Positions 25,171 through 34,161 of a DNA stretch of 64,000 bases are shown piece after piece. The DNA is taken from contig NZ_CP019335.1 in NCBI RefSeq assembly GCF_002813915.1, positions 914,388 through 978,387 of the forward strand, in the 5' to 3' direction. Source of the DNA: Tenacibaculum sp. SZ-18. Lineage in GTDB: Bacteria > Bacteroidota > Bacteroidia > Flavobacteriales > Flavobacteriaceae. A program made the position numbers and the translations under genes. The notes beneath the pieces are model-generated. The model ran no database searches, was not told the origin of the DNA, and was given only the letters and a program-made list of their open reading frames with translations. Each line of letters begins with the position of its first letter. The stretch's first letter is position 1.

Positions 25171-26406
25171 ATGCATAAACTAAAAGAAGCAGACTTATAT
25201 AAAGGAGAACTAATTCCGGTGAATGGAAAATTAGTGGAACGATATAATAAATGTTTAATCAAACTCGGTTTTACAGCAACCAAGTTAACTTCCTTTTTTA
25301 TTGATGGAATTGGTTGGAGTCCAGAAATAGCTGAAGAAAAAGATGAAATACATTATCTAAATCATGGAGAAGCAAACCCTCATTGTATAATTATTACACC
25401 TTTACAAAAAGGATTACCAGTATATAATCCATATCATTCTTTCGATAGAGAATTAATGAAACAAGTTTTTAAAAAACATCAAAGTAGAATTGAGAATATA
25501 ACTCGGGATTCTGCAATATGTGTCGATTTTGATCAGAATATTGATGTTTTCTATGAACCATTAGATGTTTTAAAGTATAAGAGAATTACAGTTAAGTTTA
25601 GATTAGTTGATGATTTAGATAAAGCAAAGGAAGAACAACTACAATTAGTTGAATTATTTAATACTGATAATAATTTTATTGATGAAACAATTCATCAACG
25701 TTTGCTCGATTCTGCTAACAAGTATGGAGATCTTAGAGAAAGAGAGATTAGTTTGGAGAATATTATCTATGAAACTGAATCTTTTTACACAGAGGCTTTT
25801 GGAGGTATTTACGTATTAAAAAGTTTTTTGTCTCCAATTTTAGTTTTCGAAAATATGAATGCCTATCAAGTAGCAATTCAAGATACTACTCATAATGTTT
25901 CCATGTATCATATTTCACATTACGAATTAATTGAAAAGTTAACATCTCATTTAATAATTGAATGTAATGTTCATTCCGAAGTCACTTTGCAACGATACGA
26001 TCGTATTAAGAAATATGTATTAGCAGAATTTATAAATGAAGAAACTCATGTTACGAAAAATATTTTAAACGACAGTGTGTTGTTTAAAGGATATTTAAAT
26101 AAAATCGGTATTTCAGCTAGAAAAAGAGTAATGGGATTAGATAGATATTTGGAAAAAAAGAAATCCGATCCAAAAACTAAGGTAACTGACTTTGTTGATA
26201 AAGACATTTATATTGCTTTACATAGTCCGCATTCATCTTTAGGTCCAAATGAGCAAGATTTGGTATGGAAGTTATTGGTGAGTATCTCACCAAAAGATGT
26301 ACTATTCTTATATTGGTATGATAAAGAAATCTTTTATGATTTGTATCAAAAATGGAGTAGTTCATTAAAAGATTGGGTAATAGAAACTATAAAGAAAAAT
26401 ATATAA
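25171..26406 (+). CDS. conserved-looking hypothetical protein (second half of AAA+ cluster)
   Basis: A 411-aa soluble protein from the ATG at 25171 (MHKLKEADLYKGELIPVNGK); a longer reading from 25135 adds 12 untypical residues. There is no signal peptide or membrane helix. Notable stretches are GFTATKLTSFFIDGIGWSPE near residue 30, NPHCIIITPLQKGLPVYNPY near 75 and YGDLREREISLENIIYETES near 195. I do not recognise a family with certainty. It begins a tight plus-strand set with two membrane proteins (2 bp and 51 bp gaps). Strand and style match the coiled-coil/AAA+ genes upstream of the inserted signalling genes. Confidence 0.85.
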   Translation: MHKLKEADLYKGELIPVNGKLVERYNKCLIKLGFTATKLTSFFIDGIGWSPEIAEEKDEIHYLNHGEANPHCIIITPLQKGLPVYNPYHSFDRELMKQVFKKHQSRIENITRDSAICVDFDQNIDVFYEPLDVLKYKRITVKFRLVDDLDKAKEEQLQLVELFNTDNNFIDETIHQRLLDSANKYGDLREREISLENIIYETESFYTEAFGGIYVLKSFLSPILVFENMNAYQVAIQDTTHNVSMYHISHYELIEKLTSHLIIECNVHSEVTLQRYDRIKKYVLAEFINEETHVTKNILNDSVLFKGYLNKIGISARKRVMGLDRYLEKKKSDPKTKVTDFVDKDIYIALHSPHSSLGPNEQDLVWKLLVSISPKDVLFLYWYDKEIFYDLYQKWSSSLKDWVIETIKKNI

Positions 26407-26408
26407 AC

Positions 26409-26933
26409 ATGACACTAGAATTAATACTTTTTGTAGCAGCAATATTATTTGGAATTGTGTTGTATTGGAGAGAATCCAACGGAAATCAATTGTATCGTTT
26501 TTTCAATAAATTAATATATTCGAAAGATTTACAAATGAAAGAAACAGATACAAAAGGATTCGTTTATCAACAATCGTTTGTATTGCGTTTGGTGTTCATA
26601 ACATCACTTTTCTTATTAGGAATTATTATTGTTCAATTTTTATTACCAGTAATAAGTATTACTACAATTTCTCTATTTATGTCTTTGATTGTAGGGACTA
26701 TTGCGGGAACATATATCGCAGGTTTTATTTTTAAATCTGGAGAAGTGATTGATGAACATTCAGATTCTTTAGGAGATATTGTAAAAGAAACAATTGTTAA
26801 GGGAAAAGACTTTATTGAAGATTTAAAGCCTGAAAAGAAAGAAGAATTATTAGAAGAGATAAAAAATGATAAAAAACCAACGAATGAACAAAAAAGTGCT
26901 CGTGAGCGTTTGAAAGATAAAGGATTGCTATAA
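26409..26933 (+). CDS. small membrane protein with charged cytoplasmic tail
   Basis: A 174-aa protein from the ATG at 26409, two bases after the previous stop; a longer reading overlapping that gene is unlikely. Three hydrophobic segments (about residues 3-18, 55-78 and 82-105) are followed by a lysine/glutamate-rich tail (KDFIEDLKPEKKEELLEEIK). The family is not recognised. The tight spacing indicates co-transcription with its neighbours, so it is probably a membrane anchor of the same system. Confidence 0.82.
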   Translation: MTLELILFVAAILFGIVLYWRESNGNQLYRFFNKLIYSKDLQMKETDTKGFVYQQSFVLRLVFITSLFLLGIIIVQFLLPVISITTISLFMSLIVGTIAGTYIAGFIFKSGEVIDEHSDSLGDIVKETIVKGKDFIEDLKPEKKEELLEEIKNDKKPTNEQKSARERLKDKGLL

Positions 26934-26984
26934 AGAAATTCAATTTCTATTAAAAAGGAAGAAGCTCAACCAAAACCTAAAAAA

Positions 26985-28685
26985 ATGATTAAAAACTATT
27001 GGAATAAAGGAGGAAAGCAAAAGTTTATTGTAATTTTTATTTCACTAATACTGTTACTCTTACTATTCATTTTACGAGATGATTTTCAACCTGGTTTACT
27101 TTTTTTACGTAAATATATTTTTATCATTTTATTATGTTTTACAGTAGTATTTTTCGGGTTAAGAAAGTTCAGAAGAACAGCGAGTACCGGTGGAAGATTA
27201 CTTACTTTATTTGGAATAATTTTGTTTTTAGGTAGTGTATATTTTATCGGATGGCATTTAAAAATGTACGATTACATTAAAACCTATAATGTATTCAATA
27301 GTTTAAATCGAGCTGAAATTAAAGAATTACCATTAACACGTAATGAAAGAATTCAGCCATTGATGAATATATTTTCAATGGCGAACGAATCTGTAGGAGA
27401 AACCAAAGATGTTTCTTTACCGCACTTAGTTAGAATTGATACTGTGAATAAATGGACAATGGCAATTCAACCAACAGAGAAGTATGCATGGCAAGGAATA
27501 ACAGATAATACGGAAGAAGTTTTTGCAGTTTCAAGTACAACACCGTTTCCTCGTTTTTCAAGTGAGAACAGAATTCCAGTTACTTTCTCTATAGGAGAAT
27601 CTTTAAAGTTTAGTAGAAATACATATAACGCTGTTGTACAACGTTTCAATATTTTTCAATTATTTAATATGGAACCGAGTGACACTTATTACATGAAAAA
27701 TGATAAAGGCGCCTGGGTTCAAGTAGTGAGTTTAATTAAATGGAAAGGATTCTTTTTTCCATATCCAAGTTTTGGTGGGGTTATGGTAATTGAAAATGGA
27801 GCTCACGATTTTAATGATTATGTCGAACGTATTTTAATTGGAAAAGGAACTTATATTTCTCCCGAAGAAATGCGTAATTATCCGTATTTAACAAAACAAA
27901 ATACACTGGCCGAAAAAGTTTCTCGTTTGCAAGCAGAATCTTTAAAGTTCCTTGGAGGATTTAGTGATCCATTACCATGGAATATGGAAACAGCTATCAA
28001 AATTCCAGACTTACCAGACGATCAAAACCAACAACCTTTTGTAACTGATTTTGATTTCTCTGATACAAAATCAGACGCGTACACAGGATTATATCACTGG
28101 TTTGGATTAGAACCTGTTGGAGAGGAAAGAACCAGTTTAACATATAGTGTTTTTATTCCTGCAGATGGTACAGATAAATTATATTATTATGATCACGCTT
28201 CTAAGAAGCAAGGATATGCAGGTGTTTCTGCAATGCCGTTAAAAGTTATCGAATCTCGTAAAGAGTTTGATTGGTCAGTAAATAAACCTGTAGAATTTCG
28301 ACCATATATTAAAGAAATCGCTGGTAGAAAACGTATGTTCTTCTTAAGCACAATTTCTGCCATAAGAGATGAATCTAGTAAATTTGATGGTTCAGCAACT
28401 CCTGATTTAGCTTTAATCGACAGTGAATATAGAGATGTAGTTTGGATTGATGCAAAGCGCCCAAGTAAATGGGATGGAAATGTATTTGAACAATTAGGTG
28501 AGGCCTGGAAAGAAAGTGAAACTTCTAATGAATATTTCAAAATAAACTCAAACGTTTTTAAAGATCAAAAGAATTCGGTACTAGATTCTATCAATATAAA
28601 GTTGAATGATAATAAAAACGATAAAGTAATTGAAAAGCTTCAAAAGCAGATTGATTCTATTAAGGCTTTGGAGAAGAAGGAATAA
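26985..28685 (+). CDS. large membrane-anchored protein with extracytoplasmic domain
   Basis: A 566-aa protein with three membrane helices in the first 95 residues (about 13-32, 43-60 and 72-92). A large, probably periplasmic, aromatic-rich domain follows (for example SVYFIGWHLKMYDYIKTYN, PFPRFSSENRIPVTFSIGES, LYHWFGLEPVGEERTSLTYS). It ends in a short coiled coil (KVIEKLQKQIDSIKALEKK). No catalytic motif is recognised. Together with the preceding small membrane protein and the soluble partners it suggests an envelope-spanning assembly driven by the AAA+ protein. That link is inferred from gene order only. Confidence 0.85.
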   Translation: MIKNYWNKGGKQKFIVIFISLILLLLLFILRDDFQPGLLFLRKYIFIILLCFTVVFFGLRKFRRTASTGGRLLTLFGIILFLGSVYFIGWHLKMYDYIKTYNVFNSLNRAEIKELPLTRNERIQPLMNIFSMANESVGETKDVSLPHLVRIDTVNKWTMAIQPTEKYAWQGITDNTEEVFAVSSTTPFPRFSSENRIPVTFSIGESLKFSRNTYNAVVQRFNIFQLFNMEPSDTYYMKNDKGAWVQVVSLIKWKGFFFPYPSFGGVMVIENGAHDFNDYVERILIGKGTYISPEEMRNYPYLTKQNTLAEKVSRLQAESLKFLGGFSDPLPWNMETAIKIPDLPDDQNQQPFVTDFDFSDTKSDAYTGLYHWFGLEPVGEERTSLTYSVFIPADGTDKLYYYDHASKKQGYAGVSAMPLKVIESRKEFDWSVNKPVEFRPYIKEIAGRKRMFFLSTISAIRDESSKFDGSATPDLALIDSEYRDVVWIDAKRPSKWDGNVFEQLGEAWKESETSNEYFKINSNVFKDQKNSVLDSINIKLNDNKNDKVIEKLQKQIDSIKALEKKE

Positions 28686-28689
28686 TTAG

Positions 28690-29139
28690 ATGAATTTATA
28701 TTCAAAGATATTAAGCGCAAGATATTATTATGTCTCTAAAACTAATTGGCGTCATCCATATATTGCAACTATCTCGTTGATTTCAATATTTCATTCACTG
28801 AATATATTTTCTTTACTAAGATTGTTAGGGTTTAATCTTTTAGATTTAACACAAGAATATTTTTCCATTCTTATTATTGGAACAGTGGTCATTATATTTT
28901 TGATTCATGAGTTGTTTTTAATGAAAAGAAAATCTTTAGATGATAGATTGGAGTTGATAGAAAAGATTAACCTAAGAAATTATGATTATCTCCATTTAAT
29001 GTATGAATTGATTACAATGATGTTTTTGTTTTATGCTTTTGCTATAGCTTGGGTAAATTATTTTTTCGTTGTATTATTTTTAGTTGGAATTAATTTAAAC
29101 CATCATTCCTTAATAAGTATAAAGGATGAGATGAAGTAA
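28690..29139 (+). CDS. small multi-pass membrane protein
   Basis: A 149-aa protein starting four bases after the previous stop, so very likely co-transcribed. It has about four hydrophobic segments (near residues 25-45, 58-77, 105-120 and 124-137) separated by basic loops. Not recognised. Confidence 0.72.
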   Translation: MNLYSKILSARYYYVSKTNWRHPYIATISLISIFHSLNIFSLLRLLGFNLLDLTQEYFSILIIGTVVIIFLIHELFLMKRKSLDDRLELIEKINLRNYDYLHLMYELITMMFLFYAFAIAWVNYFFVVLFLVGINLNHHSLISIKDEMK

Positions 29140-29200
29140 AAGAGATTTTTTAGAGAAAGATTTTGTATTAAAGCTTTATAAAACAAGATAGATCAAAAGG

Positions 29201-29815
29201 ATGAATAAATTTTATAAATCGTTGGTATTACTTCTTTTCATTTTTTTAGGTTGTAAAGGTGGGAAGATTGAAAATTCTAAAAGTTTTGATTTTCTTGAAA
29301 AAGAGGTTCGTTTTCCTGATTACTATGAAAGTTATGATAGAAGAAGATTTGAAAAAGAGATGGAAATACAAAATGGTGGGGGTTTTATACCTAAATCAGA
29401 TTTATATTTAAAAGATAAAAATTCTTCTAATTTTATTATGGTTACTGCTAGAAGGTTTAACAAGAAAGAAAAGGATTATCTGGAGTTTTCTGATCTGTAC
29501 AAGTTGAAATATAAGTTAATCGAAGTAGAACAAGGAAGAAATTTGGTGTGAAAAGATAAATCTTTCAATAAAAAGCAGGGCTGTGTTTTGTTTGCTTATG
29601 AGTTTGATTATTCTAATACATATTATTGTCATATCAGAAAATTGGTATTTGAAGATTATATTATAAACCTCAGTTTATTTAGTACTGAACGAGACATAAA
29701 AAAAATAGATGATTTCAGAAAGTTTCTTGAATATAATATTGATAAATCACTCTTCAATAACTGTAATACTTCAAAAATGGTTTCAGGGTACTTAAGGGAT
29801 CATTTTGATATGTAA
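29201..29815 (+). pseudogene. second lipoprotein gene interrupted by one in-frame TGA
   Basis: The ATG at 29201 gives MNKFYKSLVLLLFIFLGCKG, a lipoprotein signal with lipobox FLGC. The frame stops at TGA 29549-29551 after 116 codons. The same frame then remains open for 87 codons (beginning KDKSFNKKQGCVLFAYEFDY) to TAA at 29813-29815. The downstream part reads as ordinary protein, so the original gene was about 205 codons with a nonsense change at codon 117, most simply TGG to TGA. The truncated lipoprotein could still be made. It ends exactly where the convergent transporter gene ends. The family is not recognised; it resembles the 14388 lipoprotein only in size and plan. Confidence 0.75.
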
Positions 29816-30718
29816 TTACCTAGAATACAAAATCAGCGCAACACCAAGCATAATTCCGGCTAATGGTAAGAGCTTTTTACGTTTATTTTTCTCTTTAAAT
29901 AAAATTCCACCTAGAACCACAGCAATTATAAGTTGACTTCTTTTAATTGCAGATAATAACATAATCAATGCTTCAGGATCTTGAAGTGCTTTGAAATAAA
30001 AGTAATCGGCAGTTTGTAATAAAATTCCAACAGCGGGAATTGACCAACGCCATTTAAAAGCTTTTCGTTTCTCAACCTTAGGAAACCAAATAATACTTAA
30101 AACAATTAGTAATATTAAAATACAATAAAAACAAAACCAAAACTGTAATGTTTGTGGGTTTAAACTAATTTTCTGAATAAGAAACTTATCATATAAACCA
30201 CTTGAAGCTCCTAAAAAGGTTGCTCCAATAATAGCATAAATCCATTTGTTGCTTTTAAAAATAATTCCTTCTTTTTTTCCTACTTGAGAATATAAGTACA
30301 CAGAAAAAATAATTAAGAAGAAACCTATCCATTGATATAAACTTGGTCTTTCTTGATAAATGAATATGGCTCCTAAAAAAGTAAAAAATGGTCCTCCGGA
30401 ACGAATAGGAGCAACAATAGTTAAAGGTAAATGTTTTAAAGCTTGGTATGCTAAAATCCAAGAAGAACACATAATCATCGACTTTATGAAAATAAAGCCA
30501 TGTTTTTGTAATGGAATATCTTGAATAATGAATCCAGCTTTTTGAGTTACTTCAGGAAAAAAATGTGAACCAATATAAAAAGGTAATAAAAGTAAAAGTC
30601 CACTAATTAAGGTTCCTAAAAGTACAGGATATACTTCATTATTTTGAACTGCATGTTTTTTACATAAGTTGTGTAAACCTAGAAAAAGTGCAGCTAAAAG
30701 ACCTAAATACATCCACAT
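29816..30718 (-). CDS. EamA/DMT-superfamily transporter
   Basis: A 300-aa inner-membrane protein of ten hydrophobic helices in two repeats. The first ends near LTIVAPIRSGGPFFTFLGAIF, the typical end of an EamA half with the conserved P-x-R-x-x-G-P. The second repeat carries EALIMLLSAIKRSQLIIAVV and the final LGGILFKEKNKRKKLLPLAG. DMT proteins export amino acids, nucleosides or other metabolites; the substrate cannot be read from sequence. It converges tail-to-tail with the interrupted lipoprotein gene with no spare bases. Confidence 0.88.
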   Translation of the reverse strand: MWMYLGLLAALFLGLHNLCKKHAVQNNEVYPVLLGTLISGLLLLLPFYIGSHFFPEVTQKAGFIIQDIPLQKHGFIFIKSMIMCSSWILAYQALKHLPLTIVAPIRSGGPFFTFLGAIFIYQERPSLYQWIGFFLIIFSVYLYSQVGKKEGIIFKSNKWIYAIIGATFLGASSGLYDKFLIQKISLNPQTLQFWFCFYCILILLIVLSIIWFPKVEKRKAFKWRWSIPAVGILLQTADYFYFKALQDPEALIMLLSAIKRSQLIIAVVLGGILFKEKNKRKKLLPLAGIMLGVALILYSR

Positions 30719-30843
30719 GATTATCGTTTTTTAATTTCGAAGCTGCAAAACTAGCTATTATGAATGATTTAGGCCTTATGATTTATAAGTAATCGTTAAG
30801 ATTCTACGATACCGATTGAGTTGTATAAGGAGTTATAAAAATA

Positions 30844-31797
30844 TTATAAACCTTTATACACCATTTTTATATCGCTTCGTTTGTACGGAGAGTTTTCTTC
30901 CAGTTGTACTTCAATAAAACCGAACTTTCTATAAATATATATAGCATTTTCAAGTTTGGTATTAGAATAGAGTAGTAGTTTGTTGAAGTTATTCTCCTTC
31001 GCGAAATTAATACACTTTGTCATTAATTGTTGACCAATTTTGTAACCTCTATTTTTTGGAGAAACAGCCATTTTTGTTAATTCAAATGTTCCGTCATCGT
31101 CTAAAGGCATTAAAGCGACGGTACCAACAACTTCATCATTTAATTTTGCAAAGAAAATATATCCTCCTTTGTCAATAATATATTTTTGTGGTTTACTTAA
31201 AACTTCTTCATCAAAAGGTTCAACATAGAAATAAGTTTTTAGCCATTCTATGTTTAGTTCATAGAAATACTGAGCGTATTCCTTATTAAAATTTGTAATT
31301 TCTAATTGTTGTTTGTAGTTTAATATGTAATGTTCCATAATAGCGTCACTAAAGCTTTTTTCAATAAATTTTTTCTCTAAACAGTTTATATGTTCTATCA
31401 AAGAGTCTGATGTAATTCTAGTATACTCTTTTATTGTATGCTCTATACTTTTCCATAAAGGCTGAATATCTTCAACTAAATCATTTCCTTTTTTAGATAA
31501 AGAAATAACCTTTTTACGTTTGTCGCTAGGATGTTTGTTTAATACAATTAATCCTTTTTTCTCAAGTTTGTTTATAACTTGAGTTGTTGCTGGTTGTGAT
31601 GTTTTTAAACTTTTATTTATCTCAGTATTGGTAACTTCTTTTTTGTGAAGAATTACTTTAACTGTTGGAAATAAATACGGATCGAAGTCTACACCAAGAT
31701 TGTCGTAAACTACTTGTGTTTCTTTCATCATGTATTCACTTAATCTTTTAAGTCTTGATCCTATTCCGATTTCACCAATACCTTGTAATGCATCCAT
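30844..31797 (-). CDS. MarR-GNAT fusion: winged-helix regulator plus N-acetyltransferase
   Basis: A 317-aa fusion. Residues about 30-150 are a MarR winged helix (KSLKTSQPATTQVINKLEKK as recognition region, KHPSDKRKKVISLSKKG as wing). Residues about 160-317 are a GNAT acetyltransferase with the acetyl-CoA loop KMAVSPKNRGYKIGQQLM and the end strand IYIYRKFGFIEVQ. Such fusions are common in Bacteroidota and may couple sensing to acetylation of a small amine. It is divergent from the OsmC operon and shares a 173-bp control region with a long inverted repeat. Confidence 0.93.
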   Translation of the reverse strand: MDALQGIGEIGIGSRLKRLSEYMMKETQVVYDNLGVDFDPYLFPTVKVILHKKEVTNTEINKSLKTSQPATTQVINKLEKKGLIVLNKHPSDKRKKVISLSKKGNDLVEDIQPLWKSIEHTIKEYTRITSDSLIEHINCLEKKFIEKSFSDAIMEHYILNYKQQLEITNFNKEYAQYFYELNIEWLKTYFYVEPFDEEVLSKPQKYIIDKGGYIFFAKLNDEVVGTVALMPLDDDGTFELTKMAVSPKNRGYKIGQQLMTKCINFAKENNFNKLLLYSNTKLENAIYIYRKFGFIEVQLEENSPYKRSDIKMVYKGL

Positions 31798-31888
31798 ACT
31801 ATTATTTTAATTTATATAAGTGGTTATGCGAAATTAAAAATATATTTCTATTCTTTAAGATAAAGTATGCAATTAAATTATTTTCCAT

Positions 31889-31916
31889 AATTTTATTTTC
31901 CTTGGAAAATAAAATT
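31889..31916. promoter_or_regulatory. 28-bp inverted repeat, likely MarR operator
   Basis: Two perfectly matching 13-base arms, AATTTTATTTTCC (31889-31901) and GGAAAATAAAATT (31904-31916), flank a 2-base centre. The right arm covers the -33 box of the downstream promoter, a position suited to repression. Two MarR-type proteins are encoded next to it (30844 and 32899); which one binds is inferred only. Confidence 0.7.
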
Positions 31917-31932
31917 ACATTTTGTAACTTTG
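31902..31932 (+). promoter_or_regulatory. promoter of the OsmC operon
   Basis: TTGG (31902-31905), 19 bp, then TAACTTTG (31925-31932), a full match to the Bacteroidota -7 consensus. The -33 box lies inside the inverted repeat. A smaller palindrome TTACA-TTT-TGTAA (31915-31927) overlaps the start of the -7 box. Confidence 0.7.
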
Positions 31933-31970
31933 TGCTGTATTAAGCAATAAACTATTCCATAAAAAAATAA

Positions 31971-32369
31971 ATGAATAAAGCTGAAGTAAAATTATCAAAC
32001 CGCGACTATTTAGCGGAGTCAAAAATGCGTAAACACTTTGCTGTAGTAGATGAACCTTTAACTGTTGGAGGAGATGATAACGCACCAACACCTGTTGAGT
32101 ATTTACTTACAGCATTAGGGAGTTGTGTAGCTATAACTTTACGCATGTATTCACAGCGTAAAGGTTGGGAGTTAGGCGAAATATCGGTAAATATTACACA
32201 AAAATCGGTACAAACTGAGAATGGAGTCTCTCAAGTTTTTGTGGAAGATATTTCCTTTGAAAAAGAACCAACTGAGGAACAAAAAAATAGATTAAAAGAA
32301 ATAGCAGGAAAATGTCCTGTTGCGAGAATAATAAAAGGAGAAAATTTAATAGAAAGTAATATCATATGA
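31971..32369 (+). CDS. OsmC-family peroxiredoxin-like protein
   Basis: A 132-aa OsmC-family protein, cytoplasmic. It has PTPVEYLLTALGSCVAITLRM, where the first redox cysteine lies in the GSCxAITL motif, and GKCPVARII with the second. Together these form the dithiol site that reduces organic hydroperoxides. It is the first gene of an operon with a flavin reductase, a MarR regulator and a pirin. Its stop overlaps the next start (ATGA). Confidence 0.92.
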   Translation: MNKAEVKLSNRDYLAESKMRKHFAVVDEPLTVGGDDNAPTPVEYLLTALGSCVAITLRMYSQRKGWELGEISVNITQKSVQTENGVSQVFVEDISFEKEPTEEQKNRLKEIAGKCPVARIIKGENLIESNII

Positions 32370-32896
32370 AAAAAATAGCAGCATTTGCAGGTAGTACAAG
32401 TAGTACATCGATAAATAAACAATTAGCAACTTATGCAGGGGCAAAAATTACTTCTGCAGAGGTAACAGTTTTAGATTTAAACGATTTTGAGGTTCCATTG
32501 TTTAGTGAAGATTTTGAAAAGAATAACGAATATCCAAAAGGAGCAGAAAGCTTTAATAGTGAGCTAGATAAGTACGATGGATTTATCGTTTCATTAGCAG
32601 AACATAATGGATCTTACGCTGCCACGTTTAAAAATTTATTTGACTGGATTTCAAGAAAGAACAGAGAGGTTTTTAGAAACAAACAAGTATTGTTAATGTC
32701 AACTTCTCCAGGTGGTAGAGGAGGAGCAACAGTTTTAGCAGCTGCAGAAGGAACATTTCCGCACATGGGAGCGGCAGGAATTACCAAGTTTTCTTTAGGT
32801 AGTTTTTACGATAACTTCAAAGAAGGAGTTATTGTTAATGAAGAATTAGATTCACAATTATCAGCAGCGGTAAGCGCTTTTGAAAATACAATTTAA
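32366..32896 (+). CDS. NAD(P)H-dependent FMN reductase
   Basis: A 176-aa flavodoxin-like reductase. The N-terminal FMN phosphate loop reads FAGSTSSTSINKQLA; YDGFIVSLAEHNGSYAATFK and LMSTSPGGRGGATVL follow the family pattern. Members reduce FMN or quinones and electrophilic compounds with NAD(P)H. Its start overlaps the OsmC stop by four bases, so the two are translated together. The context suggests defence against quinones, hypochlorite or similar electrophiles. Confidence 0.9.
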   Translation: MKKIAAFAGSTSSTSINKQLATYAGAKITSAEVTVLDLNDFEVPLFSEDFEKNNEYPKGAESFNSELDKYDGFIVSLAEHNGSYAATFKNLFDWISRKNREVFRNKQVLLMSTSPGGRGGATVLAAAEGTFPHMGAAGITKFSLGSFYDNFKEGVIVNEELDSQLSAAVSAFENTI

Positions 32897-32898
32897 TT

Positions 32899-33339
32899 AT
32901 GGGAGATATATCTAAGGATATTAATACAAAGTTTGAAAATAATAAGCTAAAAGCTTTTTTAAATATAAAGTATACAGCAAGTTGGATTAATGCAAGAGAA
33001 GTTGAGTTTTTTAAACCTTATGGTATTTCTCCACAGCAATATAATATACTTCGAATCTTAAGAGGAGCAGCTGAAAAAACTAAGGTTCAAATTGTAAAAG
33101 ATAGAATGGTTGATCGAGCTCCTAATGTTACTAGATTAATGGATAAGCTTCTTGAAAAACATCTTATTGAAAGATCGCGTTGTGATCGTGATAGAAGAGT
33201 CGTTTATGTAAATATTACAGAAGAAGGACTTTTATTATTATCAGAATTGGATAAATCGATGACAGATTTTGATTTAATTGAAAGGTTAAGTGAAGAAGAA
33301 GCAGGTATTTTGAGCGATTTATTAGATAAAATTAGATAG
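32899..33339 (+). CDS. MarR-family regulator of the OsmC operon
   Basis: A 146-aa winged-helix protein. The dimer helices flank FKPYGISPQQYNILRILRGA, a recognition helix DRAPNVTRLMDKLLEKHLIE, and a wing RSRCDRDRRVVYVNITEEG. A single cysteine sits at the base of the wing, as in thiol-sensing MarR proteins, though a one-Cys sensor is only suggested. It begins two bases after the flavin reductase stop and most likely represses its own operon through the inverted repeat at 31889-31916. Confidence 0.92.
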   Translation: MGDISKDINTKFENNKLKAFLNIKYTASWINAREVEFFKPYGISPQQYNILRILRGAAEKTKVQIVKDRMVDRAPNVTRLMDKLLEKHLIERSRCDRDRRVVYVNITEEGLLLLSELDKSMTDFDLIERLSEEEAGILSDLLDKIR

Positions 33340-33346
33340 TATAATC

Positions 33347-34069
33347 ATGAAATTAGAAAAGTTTAGTGCAGATACTAGAGGTTTTGCAAACCATGGATGG
33401 TTAAAAGCAAGTCATTCTTTTAGTTTTGCAAATTTTTATAACCCAGAAAGAATGAATTTTGGAGCATTACGAGTTTTAAATGACGATATCATTGCTCCTG
33501 GTACTGGTTTTGGTACACATCCCCATCAGAATATGGAAATTATTACTATTCCATTAAGTGGAAAACTAAAACATAAAGATAGTATGTCAAATGAATGGTT
33601 ATTCGTCGAACCAAATGAAGTTCAGGTAATGTCTGCGGGAACTGGAATTTATCATTCTGAAATGAATGGATCGACAGAGGATCATTTAAATCTTTTTCAA
33701 ATTTGGATTATTCCTGATAAAATGGGAGTTTCTCCAAGGTATAATCAGGCAACATTTAGTTCAGTAGAAAGAAAGAATAAACTTCAAGTCTTAGTTAGTT
33801 CGTTAGAAGATGGAGATGAAAGTGGATTAAAAATACATCAGAATGCAAAACTATCTCGAATAGATTTAGATAAGAATTCAAGTTTTAAATACGATTTAAA
33901 GTCAGATAAAAATGGAGTTTATGTGATGAATATCAGCGGAGAAGTCGCTATTGACGATTATTTGTTGAATCAAAGAGACGCACTCGGTATATCCGATACT
34001 TCTAGTTTTAATGTAAATTCTAATTCGAAATCAGAATTACTTTTTATAGAGATTCCTATGATCAATTAA
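33347..34069 (+). CDS. pirin family protein
   Basis: A 240-aa bicupin of the pirin/YhhW type. The metal-binding histidines lie in GTGFGTHPHQNMEIITIP (His-x-His) and GTGIYHSEMN, with the expected glutamate in HQNMEI. YhhW-type pirins are quercetinases or redox-sensing proteins. As the last gene of the OsmC operon, a role in aromatic or electrophile detoxification is likely. Confidence 0.93.
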   Translation: MKLEKFSADTRGFANHGWLKASHSFSFANFYNPERMNFGALRVLNDDIIAPGTGFGTHPHQNMEIITIPLSGKLKHKDSMSNEWLFVEPNEVQVMSAGTGIYHSEMNGSTEDHLNLFQIWIIPDKMGVSPRYNQATFSSVERKNKLQVLVSSLEDGDESGLKIHQNAKLSRIDLDKNSSFKYDLKSDKNGVYVMNISGEVAIDDYLLNQRDALGISDTSSFNVNSNSKSELLFIEIPMIN

Positions 34070-34161
34070 ATGGAAGTAGGATTTTAAAACCTACTTAATA
34101 TTTGTTATGTTTGAGAACTATATTGTATTTTTTTTAAACAACAAATTAAGTAGCCAAAATC

